From: UBA4582 sp964228885
GTDB taxonomy: Bacteria > Pseudomonadota > Gammaproteobacteria > Pseudomonadales > Azotimanducaceae
DNA length: 64,000 nt
Assembly (NCBI GenBank): GCA_964228885.1
Contig: CAXRCG010000278.1
Span: 1-64,000 of the forward strand
Direction: 5' to 3'
Position 1 is the stretch's first letter. Every line of letters starts with the position of its first letter. The notes beneath the pieces were generated by a model that searched no databases, was not told the origin of the DNA, and worked only from the letters and a program-made list of their open reading frames with translations. Positions 45,432 through 53,648 of this stretch are shown in pieces. The position numbers and the translations under genes are program-made.

Positions 45432-46355
45432 CTACAACTTTTCTGCTATTCGCATAATTGAGCTACGTGATCTTCTATTTCGCATCACTTCCTCAACGGA
45501 GGGCTTTGCTGCTTTTCCAATCAACTTCAAAGTTCGCTTTATCTCGCTATCTCTAATTGGTAACTTATCCGGCAGTTTTTCTCCTCTGGCGAGATCTCTC
45601 ATGTACCTTTTTACAATCCTGTCTTCAAGAGAGTGGAAACTGATCACCACTAGTTTCCCACCACGGTTTAATACTTTAACTGCAGCTTTCAGCCCGGCTT
45701 CCAAATCCGCCAATTCCTGATTAATGTAAATTCGAATAGCCTGGAAAGATCTCGTGGCAGGATGCTTGTTAGGGTCCTTGCGTGGCGTACCTTCTTCAAT
45801 AATGTCGACTAGCTGGTAAGTTGTTTCTATTGCCTCGCTTGCTCGCGCAGCGACGATCTGGCGGGCAATTCTTCGCGAGAATTTTTCTTCGCCATACTTC
45901 CACAACACATAGGAGATATCTTTTTCATCCGCAGTCATTAACCACTCAGACGCTGTTTGACCATCCTGTTGATTCATCCTCATGTCCAGAGGGCCGTTTT
46001 GACTAAAACTAAAACCACGCGCCGATTCATCAAGCTGCGGAGACGAAACACCGAGATCCATCAGTACGCCATCAACTTTTGCTATACCCTCATCGCAAAG
46101 AAATACAGCTAGATCGCAAAAAGACCCCTGTCGAATCAAAACACGGTCGTCATTCCCCAGGCGGTTTCGAGCGTGCTCGATCGCAACCAAATCCTTGTCT
46201 ATAACAAGAAGTCGGCCACGACTGTTTAGCTTCTTAAGAATTTCAGCGCTATGTCCTCCTCGGCCATAGGTACAATCCACAAATACGCCCTCCGCACTCG
46301 TGACCAATGCTTCAACCGCTTCATGTCTTAACACCGTTTCATGCTTGGTAGACAT
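45432..46355 (-). CDS. rsmH: 16S rRNA m4C1402 methyltransferase RsmH
   Basis: RsmH (MraW) methylates N4 of C1402 in 16S rRNA with SAM. The N-terminus HETVLRHEAVEAL and the SAM motif VDCTYGRGGHSAEIL (about 24-38) are diagnostic, as are GVLMDLGVSSPQLDE and FHSLEDRIVKRYMRD. I place the start at the ATG at 46355 (307 residues), with AGGAA upstream; frame starts at 46376 and 46400 are possible but add unlikely residues. It is the second gene of the dcw cluster. Confidence 0.96.
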   Translation of the reverse strand: MSTKHETVLRHEAVEALVTSAEGVFVDCTYGRGGHSAEILKKLNSRGRLLVIDKDLVAIEHARNRLGNDDRVLIRQGSFCDLAVFLCDEGIAKVDGVLMDLGVSSPQLDESARGFSFSQNGPLDMRMNQQDGQTASEWLMTADEKDISYVLWKYGEEKFSRRIARQIVAARASEAIETTYQLVDIIEEGTPRKDPNKHPATRSFQAIRIYINQELADLEAGLKAAVKVLNRGGKLVVISFHSLEDRIVKRYMRDLARGEKLPDKLPIRDSEIKRTLKLIGKAAKPSVEEVMRNRRSRSSIMRIAEKL

Positions 46356-46408
46356 CGAGCTAATTCCTGTTGTCATGCTTCGGCACCTCAGGCCCAACAC
46401 GGTATCAA

Positions 46409-46867
46409 CTACAAATGGAAATTCAGTAACTCTGGAGGATCTTCTTCGTCGATCTCACTTTCTTCCAGCCAGCTTGCTCTACAAGCATCCCAGTGCGACT
46501 CATTCCATAGCTCAAATCTATTAGTCTGGCCCACCAGTGTGGTTCGTTTTTCTAACCCTGCGTAACTTCTCAAGGGAGGCGTGAGCTGCAGCCTGCCACT
46601 AGCATCCAGCTGAATGTCTGTCGCGTGACCTACCAACAACCGCATAAAAGCACTGGTTTTCTTGTGCATACTCGGTAATGCTAGTGTTCTTCTCTGAACA
46701 TCTTCCCACTCTGGCTTCGGATAAATAAGCAAACAGGTTTCCCGGGTGTCTATTGTCACGACCATTTCCCCGTTACAATGCTTCACTAGGTCGTCTCGCT
46801 CTCTTTTTGGCATCGCTATGCGACCCTTCGCATCGAGGCTTGGATTACTAATGCCGTGAAAATTCAC
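46409..46867 (-). CDS. mraZ: Transcriptional regulator MraZ
   Basis: MraZ is a SpoVT/AbrB-fold DNA-binding protein that represses the dcw promoter in E. coli. Two related repeats are visible, one with PSLDAKGRIAMPKRERDDL (about 8-26) and one with IQLDASGRLQLTPPLRSYAGL (about 86-106), each holding the DxxGRxxxP motif. The 152 residues match the family. It is the first gene of the cluster. TGGGA repeats that fit the MraZ site lie about 100-135 bp upstream, so self-regulation is likely. Confidence 0.96.
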   Translation of the reverse strand: MNFHGISNPSLDAKGRIAMPKRERDDLVKHCNGEMVVTIDTRETCLLIYPKPEWEDVQRRTLALPSMHKKTSAFMRLLVGHATDIQLDASGRLQLTPPLRSYAGLEKRTTLVGQTNRFELWNESHWDACRASWLEESEIDEEDPPELLNFHL

Positions 46868-46966
46868 AATGACTTCGCCTGAGTTCGCTCAATTAATCTT
46901 TGGGGACAGAAAATAACGAAAATTACACACACGGATACTGATCTTTAGCCAATACACGGTTGTCAC

Positions 46967-47001
46967 TCCCAGTAACTCCCACAAAAACACACAATTACCC
47001 A
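46967..47001 (-). promoter_or_regulatory. MraZ-type binding repeats upstream of mraZ
   Basis: On the minus strand TGGGA, five bases, TGGGA occurs (46981-46977 and 46971-46967), and a third TGGGT lies in the same 10-bp phase at 47001-46997. E. coli MraZ binds TGGGN repeats separated by five bases near its own promoter. I could not fix a -35/-10 pair with confidence. The remaining part of the gap 46868-47246 shows nothing else clear. Confidence 0.7.
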
Positions 47002-47246
47002 CCTTTCTTCACTGTGCACCTTATGAATGGGGAGACTGCTTGTCAATAGATGCAAAACCGGCATTTGTCTTTAAAACACAAGGACTTAGCAGATTTTGAG
47101 CGACCTAGATTAATCACGGGAACAAATCACGATTTAATACATCGAGATACTTTCGATACTTAAAGTGGTTTCTTAAGTGGTAAGAGGGCAGCGCAGATAT
47201 AGACCGAATAGGAATAATAAACTAGCTTTATATAACTTAAAAGATA

Positions 47247-47586
47247 GAGAGTTGACCGATAAGCCGGGTTCTGTCGTGGACAATCATTCATCTGCGATAC
47301 ATGTCACCATGTACCTGAAGCAACCTACCCGAATCCAATTGCGGGCCGCAACCACAGATTCCTATTTGGTTTTGCTCCGAGTGGGGTTTACATTGCCGCG
47401 CTCGTTACCGACCACGCGGTGCGCTCTTACCGCACCATTTCACCCTTACCGACAAAGTCGGCGGTATATTTTCTGCTGCACTTTCCGTGGACTCACGTCC
47501 CCCAGGCGTTACCTGGCACTCTGCCCTATGGAGCCCGGACTTTCCTCTACTACCATTTGGTAACAGCGATTGCCTAGTCAACTCTC
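47247..47586 (-). ncRNA. rnpB: RNase P RNA, bacterial class A
   Basis: On the minus strand the conserved core appears in order: GAGGAAAGTCCGGGCTCCAT near the 5' end, GCCAGGTAACGCCTGGGGG, GGTAAGGGTGAAA, GCGGTAAGAGCGCACCGCG, then the 3' part ending AGAACCCGGCTTATCGG. GAGTTGACT near 47584 pairs with the GGTCAACTC end near 47250 to close helix P1, which sets the limits to within a few bases. The position between mraZ and rsmI is the same as in Pseudomonas. It processes the 5' ends of tRNA precursors. Confidence 0.97.
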
Positions 47587-47654
47587 AGGCGAAGGTTACA
47601 CTTATGACGCACAATCAACAATGCATTTTGCTGCGTTGTCATAGACAACTTAGC

Positions 47655-48479
47655 TTAAACTTTTTCTTTCAAAGCAATCTCATAAAACACTTTTTTGCTG
47701 ACACCGGTTAACTGATGCGCGACTTTTGCCGCTTTGCTCGGCGGAAGCTCGAGCAAAAGAGTACGCATCAGAGTAGCTTCATCGGAAAACTCGGGCTTTT
47801 CCCCTATGCCCTCAAGTATCACGACAAATTCTCCGCGCTGAGTAATTTCGTTGTTTTCAAGCGCCGAAGTTGCTTCAGCGAGAGAACCTTGCCAAAACGT
47901 TTCGTAGTGTTTGGTTATTTCTCTTGCGATCATCACCCGGCGTTCTTGCCCAAAAGCCTTGCACATCGACGTGATCGTTTCTGTGATGCGATGTGGTGCC
48001 TCGTAAAAAACCATCGTTCTGACTTCTGAATTCAAGGTTTCCAGCACTCTCTGACGCGCCACCACTTTTGCGGGCAGAAAACCTTCAAAACAGAATCGAT
48101 CGGTAGACATTCCACTGACAGAAAGCCCGGCAACAGCCGCGCTACAACCGGGCACAGGTACAACTGCAATGTTCTTAGCAAGCGCATCTCGCACTAACCG
48201 GTATCCTGGGTCAGCGATGAGAGGTGTACCCGCATCAGAAATTAGGGCTATGGATTTATTTTCCTCTAATAGTGCAACCAGACCAGCTGACGATTCTGTC
48301 TCGTTATGTTCATGATAGCTCAGCATGGGTGTCGAGATATTGTAATGCACCAACAATCTCTTACTATGCCGCGTGTCTTCTGCCGCAATGAAATCGACCT
48401 TCTTCAACACAGACACAGCCCGATAAGTCATATCTTCCAGGTTACCAATCGGCGTCGCAACCACATAAAGTACGCTCAT
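47655..48479 (-). CDS. rsmI: 16S rRNA 2'-O-ribose C1402 methyltransferase RsmI
   Basis: RsmI methylates the ribose of C1402, the same nucleotide that RsmH modifies on the base. The 274 residues start LYVVATPIGNLEDMTYRAV and contain AEDTRHSKRLL, the SDAGTPLIADPGYRLV SAM loop (about 80-95) and VVPVPGCSAAVAGLSVSG, all family hallmarks of tetrapyrrole-methylase-fold enzymes. It is divergent from lpoA with 113 bp between them, the conserved arrangement. Confidence 0.97.
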   Translation of the reverse strand: MSVLYVVATPIGNLEDMTYRAVSVLKKVDFIAAEDTRHSKRLLVHYNISTPMLSYHEHNETESSAGLVALLEENKSIALISDAGTPLIADPGYRLVRDALAKNIAVVPVPGCSAAVAGLSVSGMSTDRFCFEGFLPAKVVARQRVLETLNSEVRTMVFYEAPHRITETITSMCKAFGQERRVMIAREITKHYETFWQGSLAEATSALENNEITQRGEFVVILEGIGEKPEFSDEATLMRTLLLELPPSKAAKVAHQLTGVSKKVFYEIALKEKV

Positions 48480-48592
48480 ATAAATCTTCCATCGGAATCG
48501 GAGGTAAACCTATACAGAATCGTGACACAATCCTACAGCGGGTTGAAATCAAATAGGTTAGGATAGGCCCGAACAAACCAAGATCTTACACT

Positions 48593-50482
48593 ATGTTTCA
48601 CCACTATCCCTCCCATGCTTGCTTGAGTGCAAAAAATCACTTTCACTGTGTTGTTCGCGCAGCAAGCGTACTATCTTTCGCTGTCTTACTGTCATCTTGC
48701 GCATCAGAACTAGGTACTCAAAATACTCGCCCTGTTGAGCGCACTGACCCCAACGACATTCTTGAGACAAAAAGTCTTAGAGACATTGAATCCTTGCTGA
48801 TTCAAGCGGATCAGAGCGAACCCGGCAAAGCGAAAGTCTTGAGATTATATGCAGCGGAGCTAGCTCTCCTCAACACGGAAGACGCGACTCGCGCAAGAAA
48901 AATCACCGACTTGATCGCCAATGACTTCCCTCCAGAGCTTCTCAAAAGATACCTCCTCGTGCTGATCAAAATAGCGCTGCTGGAAAGCGAACCCAGAAGA
49001 GCACTCGAACTGCTGGCGGAGCCTAAACTGCTAGCAACCCCCTTGAGAAAAAGCCACCAGCTTGAGGTAGGAAAGCTGCGTGCGCAGGCCTACTATCAAT
49101 CGCGCAGTTATCTCGCTAGCGCCAGGGAACGCATTTTTTACAACAAATTTTTGACGCTAGACCAGCGCGCAAAAAATCACGAGATGATATTTTCAACCTT
49201 ACTGGAAATACCAACCAAGAGCCTCGCAACACAAGCAGAGAAAGCTATAACCAGCGATCTACGGGGCTGGCTTGCTTTGGCTACGATGACTAAACAGTTC
49301 CAGAATAATCCGCTGCAGCAATACGAAGCGCTCACTAATTGGCAAAGGGTTTGGGGGCAACATCCAGCATCCACACAGTTACCATTGAGTCTAAGCATCT
49401 TAGCTCAAGTCATTTCGAGCCAACCCAAAAGCATTGCGCTACTGTTACCTACCAACGGCCCACTTGGACCATTTGGTCGAGCGATCAGAGATGCCATCAT
49501 AGCCTCGCACTATCATCTAAATGGTCAAGCAGAGATGCGCGTCTATGATACCTCGAGCCAAAATGTACTGAATCTAGTAGACCGTGCTACTACCAGTGGC
49601 GCAGAGTTGATTATTGGCCCTCTTGACAGAAACAACGTTAACACGCTGGCATTACAATCAAGCTTGCCAGTGCCTGTGCTTGCGCTAAACAGAAGCGTCG
49701 AGCCGGCGAGGAACAGTGATATTTATCAGTTTGGACTAGCGCCTGAAGACGAGATGATACAGGTTGCCGACCAAGCTTTTTTGGACGGCAACAAAAAGGT
49801 CCTCGCTTTGTTTCCCGACAGTGCTTGGGGTAATCGCAACTTCGAAACCTTCAAAAGCCATTGGCTTGACCTAGGAGGCTCTATTGTTGATTCATCATCT
49901 TATTCTAGCCAAAAAAGCTATGCGGACCTGGTCAAGTCATTGCTGAACGTTGACGAAAGCGAACTCCGATCCGGCGACCTTAGACGTATTGTTGGAAAAC
50001 GTTTCGAATTCACTCCCAGAAGACGACAGGATATCGACTTTATTTTTCTGTTAGGTGACCCTGCACAAGCCAGAGGCATCAACCCTACACTAGCTTTTTT
50101 CTACGCTGAGGATATTCCGGTATATTCAACTTCCCACGTTCACGAGCTAGACGACTCAAAAATCGACTCTATCGACCTTAATGGCATTCGTTTCTGCGAT
50201 ATTCCCTGGAAGATTTCGGAAGGAGATCCAATTCAACTATCAATAAAGGCTGCCTGGCCACTATCTCAGGCTCAGATGGCGCCGTTTTTCGCCCTCGGCG
50301 TAGATGCGTACAGGATTTTTCCACGTCTCGAACAACTCAAGAAGATCAAGACCGACAAGGTTTACGGATCAACCGGTGTGCTACAGCTTGATAAAAACAA
50401 CATCATTACTCGCAAGCTGATGTGGGCTCAATATCAAAACGGCGAAGTGATGACCGCGCCCCTGACCCGCGATGCAAGCTAA
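48593..50482 (+). CDS. lpoA: Penicillin-binding protein activator LpoA (LppC family lipoprotein)
   Basis: LpoA is an outer-membrane lipoprotein that stimulates PBP1A from outside. The lipobox LLSSCAS lies at about residue 36 after a signal sequence that begins unusually late; the true start may therefore be slightly downstream. The N-terminal half is helical with TPR-like repeats (about 60-265). The C-terminal half has a periplasmic-binding fold starting SIALLLPTNGPLGPFGRAIRD near 281, with LIIGPLDRNNV and VLALNRS. The 629 residues match the family. It heads lpoA-yraN-dolP. Confidence 0.92.
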   Translation: MFHHYPSHACLSAKNHFHCVVRAASVLSFAVLLSSCASELGTQNTRPVERTDPNDILETKSLRDIESLLIQADQSEPGKAKVLRLYAAELALLNTEDATRARKITDLIANDFPPELLKRYLLVLIKIALLESEPRRALELLAEPKLLATPLRKSHQLEVGKLRAQAYYQSRSYLASARERIFYNKFLTLDQRAKNHEMIFSTLLEIPTKSLATQAEKAITSDLRGWLALATMTKQFQNNPLQQYEALTNWQRVWGQHPASTQLPLSLSILAQVISSQPKSIALLLPTNGPLGPFGRAIRDAIIASHYHLNGQAEMRVYDTSSQNVLNLVDRATTSGAELIIGPLDRNNVNTLALQSSLPVPVLALNRSVEPARNSDIYQFGLAPEDEMIQVADQAFLDGNKKVLALFPDSAWGNRNFETFKSHWLDLGGSIVDSSSYSSQKSYADLVKSLLNVDESELRSGDLRRIVGKRFEFTPRRRQDIDFIFLLGDPAQARGINPTLAFFYAEDIPVYSTSHVHELDDSKIDSIDLNGIRFCDIPWKISEGDPIQLSIKAAWPLSQAQMAPFFALGVDAYRIFPRLEQLKKIKTDKVYGSTGVLQLDKNNIITRKLMWAQYQNGEVMTAPLTRDAS

Positions 50483-50497
50483 TCATTACCCATTACG

Positions 50498-50854
50498 ATG
50501 AGCGAATCTACGGTCAGTGTTGGACAAAGAGCTGAAGCTGAAGCATGGGAATTTCTGGCATCAAAGGGTTATGAACTCGTTGAAAAAAATTTCAGCTGCC
50601 GTTCCGGCGAGATTGACCTCATTATAAGAGATGACCAGACATTGATATTTGTTGAGGTAAGGTTTCGGCAAAATTCATTACATGGCAGCGGAGCAGAGAC
50701 AGTGACATCGGCGAAACGAAGGCGGATAATCCTTACCGCAAGCTATTTCCTGCAGGCTAACCCTGATGACGGAGACAGAGACTTCAGATTCGATGTAATC
50801 TCTATGAGTCCCACAATTGACTGGATTCAAGACGCCTTTACATTAAATGATTAA
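50498..50854 (+). CDS. yraN: YraN family protein (UPF0102)
   Basis: YraN proteins have a restriction-endonuclease-like fold of unknown role. The 118 residues contain the motif GEIDLIIRDDQTLIFVEVRFR (about 39-59, outlined), in which the Asp and the Glu-Val-Arg match the PD-(D/E)xK pattern, and AKRRRIILTASYFL. The neighbours are lpoA 15 bp upstream and dolP downstream. In E. coli and Pseudomonas diaA usually follows yraN, but not here. Confidence 0.92.
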   Translation: MSESTVSVGQRAEAEAWEFLASKGYELVEKNFSCRSGEIDLIIRDDQTLIFVEVRFRQNSLHGSGAETVTSAKRRRIILTASYFLQANPDDGDRDFRFDVISMSPTIDWIQDAFTLND

Positions 50855-50900
50855 CCAGTTGTACAAAATTGATTTCACCGGAACAACGCAGAGGCAACCT

Positions 50901-51458
50901 ATGAAATTGTATCGCTACCTATTACTCCTGACACCACTCTTTTTCTTACAGGGTTGTTCCAGTGTTACCGGCCCAACCTCTGAAGACCTCGGTAAACGCA
51001 CGCTGGGAACAGTGTGGGACGACCAGATGATAGAGTCCCGTGGAAAAGCGAATATTCGAGCCGCTCACGAAAAACTAAAAAAAGCACATATCAATATTAC
51101 CTCGTTCAACGGCATGGTTTTACTGACAGGGCAAGTTGCGTCGGAGGAACTCAAGAGTGCCGCCGCCGCCTCAATTAACGATCTTCGAAAGGTCAGAACA
51201 GTCCATAATGAGCTGGAAGTCGCCGGGCCAACCGCGTTAATGGCGAGAACCAACGACTCTTGGCTTACGACCAAAGTTAAAACAGGGCTGCTTTCCTCAA
51301 GTGACACAGAAGGCGGCAGGATAAAAGTCGTGACTGAGAACGGCGTTGTATACCTCATGGGTTTACTTACCCGCAGCGAAGCTGAGGCCGCGGTTGAAAA
51401 GACGCGAAAGGTATTTGGTGTTCAAAAGATTGTAAAAGTCTTCGAGTACATCAATTAG
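50901..51458 (+). CDS. dolP: BON-domain lipoprotein DolP (YraP)
   Basis: DolP is an outer-membrane lipoprotein with two BON domains that supports envelope integrity and BAM function. The lipobox LLFFLQGCSS-like FLQGC puts the lipidated Cys near residue 19 from the ATG at 50901. This start has AGAGG seven bases upstream; a frame start at 50847 overlapping yraN is less likely. BON1 covers about 45-110 with ITSFNGMVLLTGQV, BON2 about 120-180 with VVTENGVVYLMGLLTR. The 185 residues match the family. sspB is convergent. Confidence 0.93.
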   Translation: MKLYRYLLLLTPLFFLQGCSSVTGPTSEDLGKRTLGTVWDDQMIESRGKANIRAAHEKLKKAHINITSFNGMVLLTGQVASEELKSAAAASINDLRKVRTVHNELEVAGPTALMARTNDSWLTTKVKTGLLSSSDTEGGRIKVVTENGVVYLMGLLTRSEAEAAVEKTRKVFGVQKIVKVFEYIN

Positions 51459-51547
51459 TTCGCTTGAATCCACAACATGACTACAGAGGCTGCAGCAACA
51501 GATGCTTCGCACAAATACTCGCCGAGCGACAAGATGTGGATAGAAAC

Positions 51548-51961
51548 CTACTTCACAACCTTTAGCGCTGGGGGACCTGCCTTTTTAGTAGGCTGGGGTG
51601 GCGGTTCGGGTTTTGCTTCTTCACGGGGAAACCACATCCCCTCACCATTTTCTTTAGCGACAATACCCAAAACAGCTTCTATAGGTGCAAAAATCTCGTG
51701 GGGCACGCCTCCGAATCGGCCGCTGAAAGCGACATGTTGATCGGTGATCACGAGATCTCTGATCGCCATCGGACCTATATTTAAGACGATTTGGCCGTCT
51801 TTTACGAAGTCCATTGGTACAGATGTATTGCTAGCGTGAGCGTCGACGATCAGATAGGGCGTGCAGTTGTTATCAAGGATCCACTCGTTTATCGCCCTGA
51901 GAACGTAGGGCACAGAGGAACTCATTGTCATAGTAGCTGCTCTATCTTTCTCATCAGACAT
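51548..51961 (-). CDS. sspB: ClpXP adaptor SspB
   Basis: SspB delivers ssrA-tagged proteins to ClpXP. The folded domain includes PYVLRAINEWILDNNCTPYL (about 18-37) and DGQIVLNIGPMAIRDL, with SGRFGGVPHEI further on. A proline-rich flexible tail ends in PPALKVVK, the ClpX-binding peptide. The 137 residues are a normal length. An internal ATG at residue 11 is another possible start. The gene follows sspA by 36 bp as in other gammaproteobacteria. Confidence 0.94.
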   Translation of the reverse strand: MSDEKDRAATMTMSSSVPYVLRAINEWILDNNCTPYLIVDAHASNTSVPMDFVKDGQIVLNIGPMAIRDLVITDQHVAFSGRFGGVPHEIFAPIEAVLGIVAKENGEGMWFPREEAKPEPPPQPTKKAGPPALKVVK

Positions 51962-51997
51962 CTGTGCTTTGAATACCTTTCTCTGACCTTTTGGGTG

Positions 51998-52630
51998 CTA
52001 GTCGCGCATGTCCAGCTCAGCTTCAGACAAACTCGCCTGAAATGAATCTCTTTCGAACATTCTGTCCATGTAATCAAGAATTGGTTTACCTTGCTTTGGC
52101 GGTAATTCGATGCCTAACACTGGTAAACGCCAAAGGATCGGTCCAACACAGCAGTCTACAAGTGTGAACTCCTCACTCATAAAAAAAGGCTTGCCGTCAA
52201 ATATTGGCGCAATAGTCACTAGACTTTCTCGTAACTCCTTTCGAGCACGATCGATCACGGTATCTTTGGATTTTCCAGCCATGATCGTATCAACCGCTGT
52301 GCACCAGTCGCGCTGTATGCGGTGCACAAATAACCTGCTCTGGGCTCTAGCAACAGGGTAAACAGGCAATAAAGGTGGATGAGGAAAACGCTCATCCAGA
52401 TACTCCATAATTACCTGTGATTGATACAACACCAGATCACGGTCAATAAGCGTGGGCAGACTATTGTAAGGGTTTAGGTCCGTCAAATCCTCAGGGATGT
52501 GGGCTGGATCAACGTCGATAATTTCTACCGCAACGCCTTTCTCTGCCAATACGAGTCGTACCCTTTGGCTGTAATGATCATTTCCATCGGAATAAAAAAT
52601 CATTGATGAGTGTTTTGCAACGACCCCCAT
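51998..52630 (-). CDS. sspA: Stringent starvation protein A SspA
   Basis: SspA is an RNA-polymerase-associated protein with a glutathione S-transferase fold but no GST activity. The thioredoxin-like domain starts MIFYSDGNDHYSQRVRLVLA (10-29), with the PHIP-type loop PAHIPEDLTDLNPYN and PTLIDRDLVLYQSQVIMEYL. The helical domain follows from about 90. The 210 residues fit the family. A petC terminator lies just upstream, so sspAB has its own promoter in the 154-bp gap. Confidence 0.94.
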   Translation of the reverse strand: MGVVAKHSSMIFYSDGNDHYSQRVRLVLAEKGVAVEIIDVDPAHIPEDLTDLNPYNSLPTLIDRDLVLYQSQVIMEYLDERFPHPPLLPVYPVARAQSRLFVHRIQRDWCTAVDTIMAGKSKDTVIDRARKELRESLVTIAPIFDGKPFFMSEEFTLVDCCVGPILWRLPVLGIELPPKQGKPILDYMDRMFERDSFQASLSEAELDMRD

Positions 52631-52724
52631 CTATTCACCTCTCAATTGTTATATTTCTGACGAACCCATCACAAATCCGCATTTTGGCACGACTCCGTGA
52701 TGAAAAATAAAGTTAACTCTTTCT

Positions 52725-52753
52725 CACAAAAGAACCCATCATTGTTGACGGGT
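52725..52753 (-). terminator. Terminator of petABC
   Basis: On the minus strand ACCCGTCA pairs with TGATGGGT (one G-U pair) around ACAA, followed by TCTTTT. It lies about 32 bp after the petC stop. Confidence 0.8.
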
Positions 52754-52784
52754 CCGAGTTAACCGCTCTGGCTAAAAAATCTGA

Positions 52785-53648
52785 CTAGTTTTCTCTATGA
52801 AACTCTTTGTGATATTCCCGACCTAACAACCACGTAAACACGTAGAAGAAAGCCAGAAACAACAGGACGTACCAACCAATACGCGTTCGATCAATTCGAG
52901 CAGGTTCGCCAATGTAGAACATAAAGTTCGCTAGATCATATATGACCTGATCGTATTCCGCGGTTGTCAGGCTACCCGTACCCTCAACTTTCTCTAAAGG
53001 GCTATAGCCTCTGCGAACCAGGTCGTCACCGCAAACCTCCTCTAGAATGAACTCATTTGTTAACGGGTCACGCATATCACCGCCGTTCGGTGCGACTTTA
53101 GGCACCTGCTTGCAGGTCTTGATCTGCATACCCTGCAGATCAAGCAAGACATGCGGCATACCAACATTCTCAAACAAGAGGTTGTTCATCCCAAAAGGAC
53201 GCGAATCATCACGATAGAAGGTACGTAAATAGGTATATAACCAATCCGGCCCGCCTTTAAGATTACTATGAAGCGTAAGGTCCGGCGGCGAGGCCCCAAA
53301 CCAGTTTCTTGAACTGTCATCACTCATCGTATTCGTCATCAGATCACCGATTCTAGTGTCTGGATCAAAAACCAGATGCTTCAACATTAAATCCTCGGGA
53401 ATGCCGAGATCTTCAGCTGTACGCTTGTATCTTTGGTACTCAAGAGAGTGGCAACCCATACAATAGTTCATATACGTTCTTGCCCCGCGCTGCAGCGAGG
53501 CCTGATCGTGGATATCCGGTTCTATATGATCCAACGGATAGCTGGCATCTGCGGCCGAGGCTGAAAATGAAAACGAGCAGCCAACCAATGTTAGAACGGC
53601 AAAACCAATTACTCTTTTTACTCTCAAATTAAGTATTCGTCTCATCAT
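52785..53648 (-). CDS. petC: Cytochrome c1 of the bc1 complex
   Basis: Cytochrome c1 passes electrons from the Rieske protein to soluble cytochrome c. A signal peptide (cleavage near SASA-AD, residue 32) is followed by the haem site CMGCH (63-67). The C-terminal membrane anchor RIGWYVLLFLAFFYVFTWLLG lies at about 258-278. The long insert with MKHLVFDPDT-like LMLKHLVFDPDTRIGDLM is typical. The 287 residues are normal for gammaproteobacterial PetC. The ATG overlaps the petB stop by four bases. Confidence 0.96.
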   Translation of the reverse strand: MMRRILNLRVKRVIGFAVLTLVGCSFSFSASAADASYPLDHIEPDIHDQASLQRGARTYMNYCMGCHSLEYQRYKRTAEDLGIPEDLMLKHLVFDPDTRIGDLMTNTMSDDSSRNWFGASPPDLTLHSNLKGGPDWLYTYLRTFYRDDSRPFGMNNLLFENVGMPHVLLDLQGMQIKTCKQVPKVAPNGGDMRDPLTNEFILEEVCGDDLVRRGYSPLEKVEGTGSLTTAEYDQVIYDLANFMFYIGEPARIDRTRIGWYVLLFLAFFYVFTWLLGREYHKEFHREN

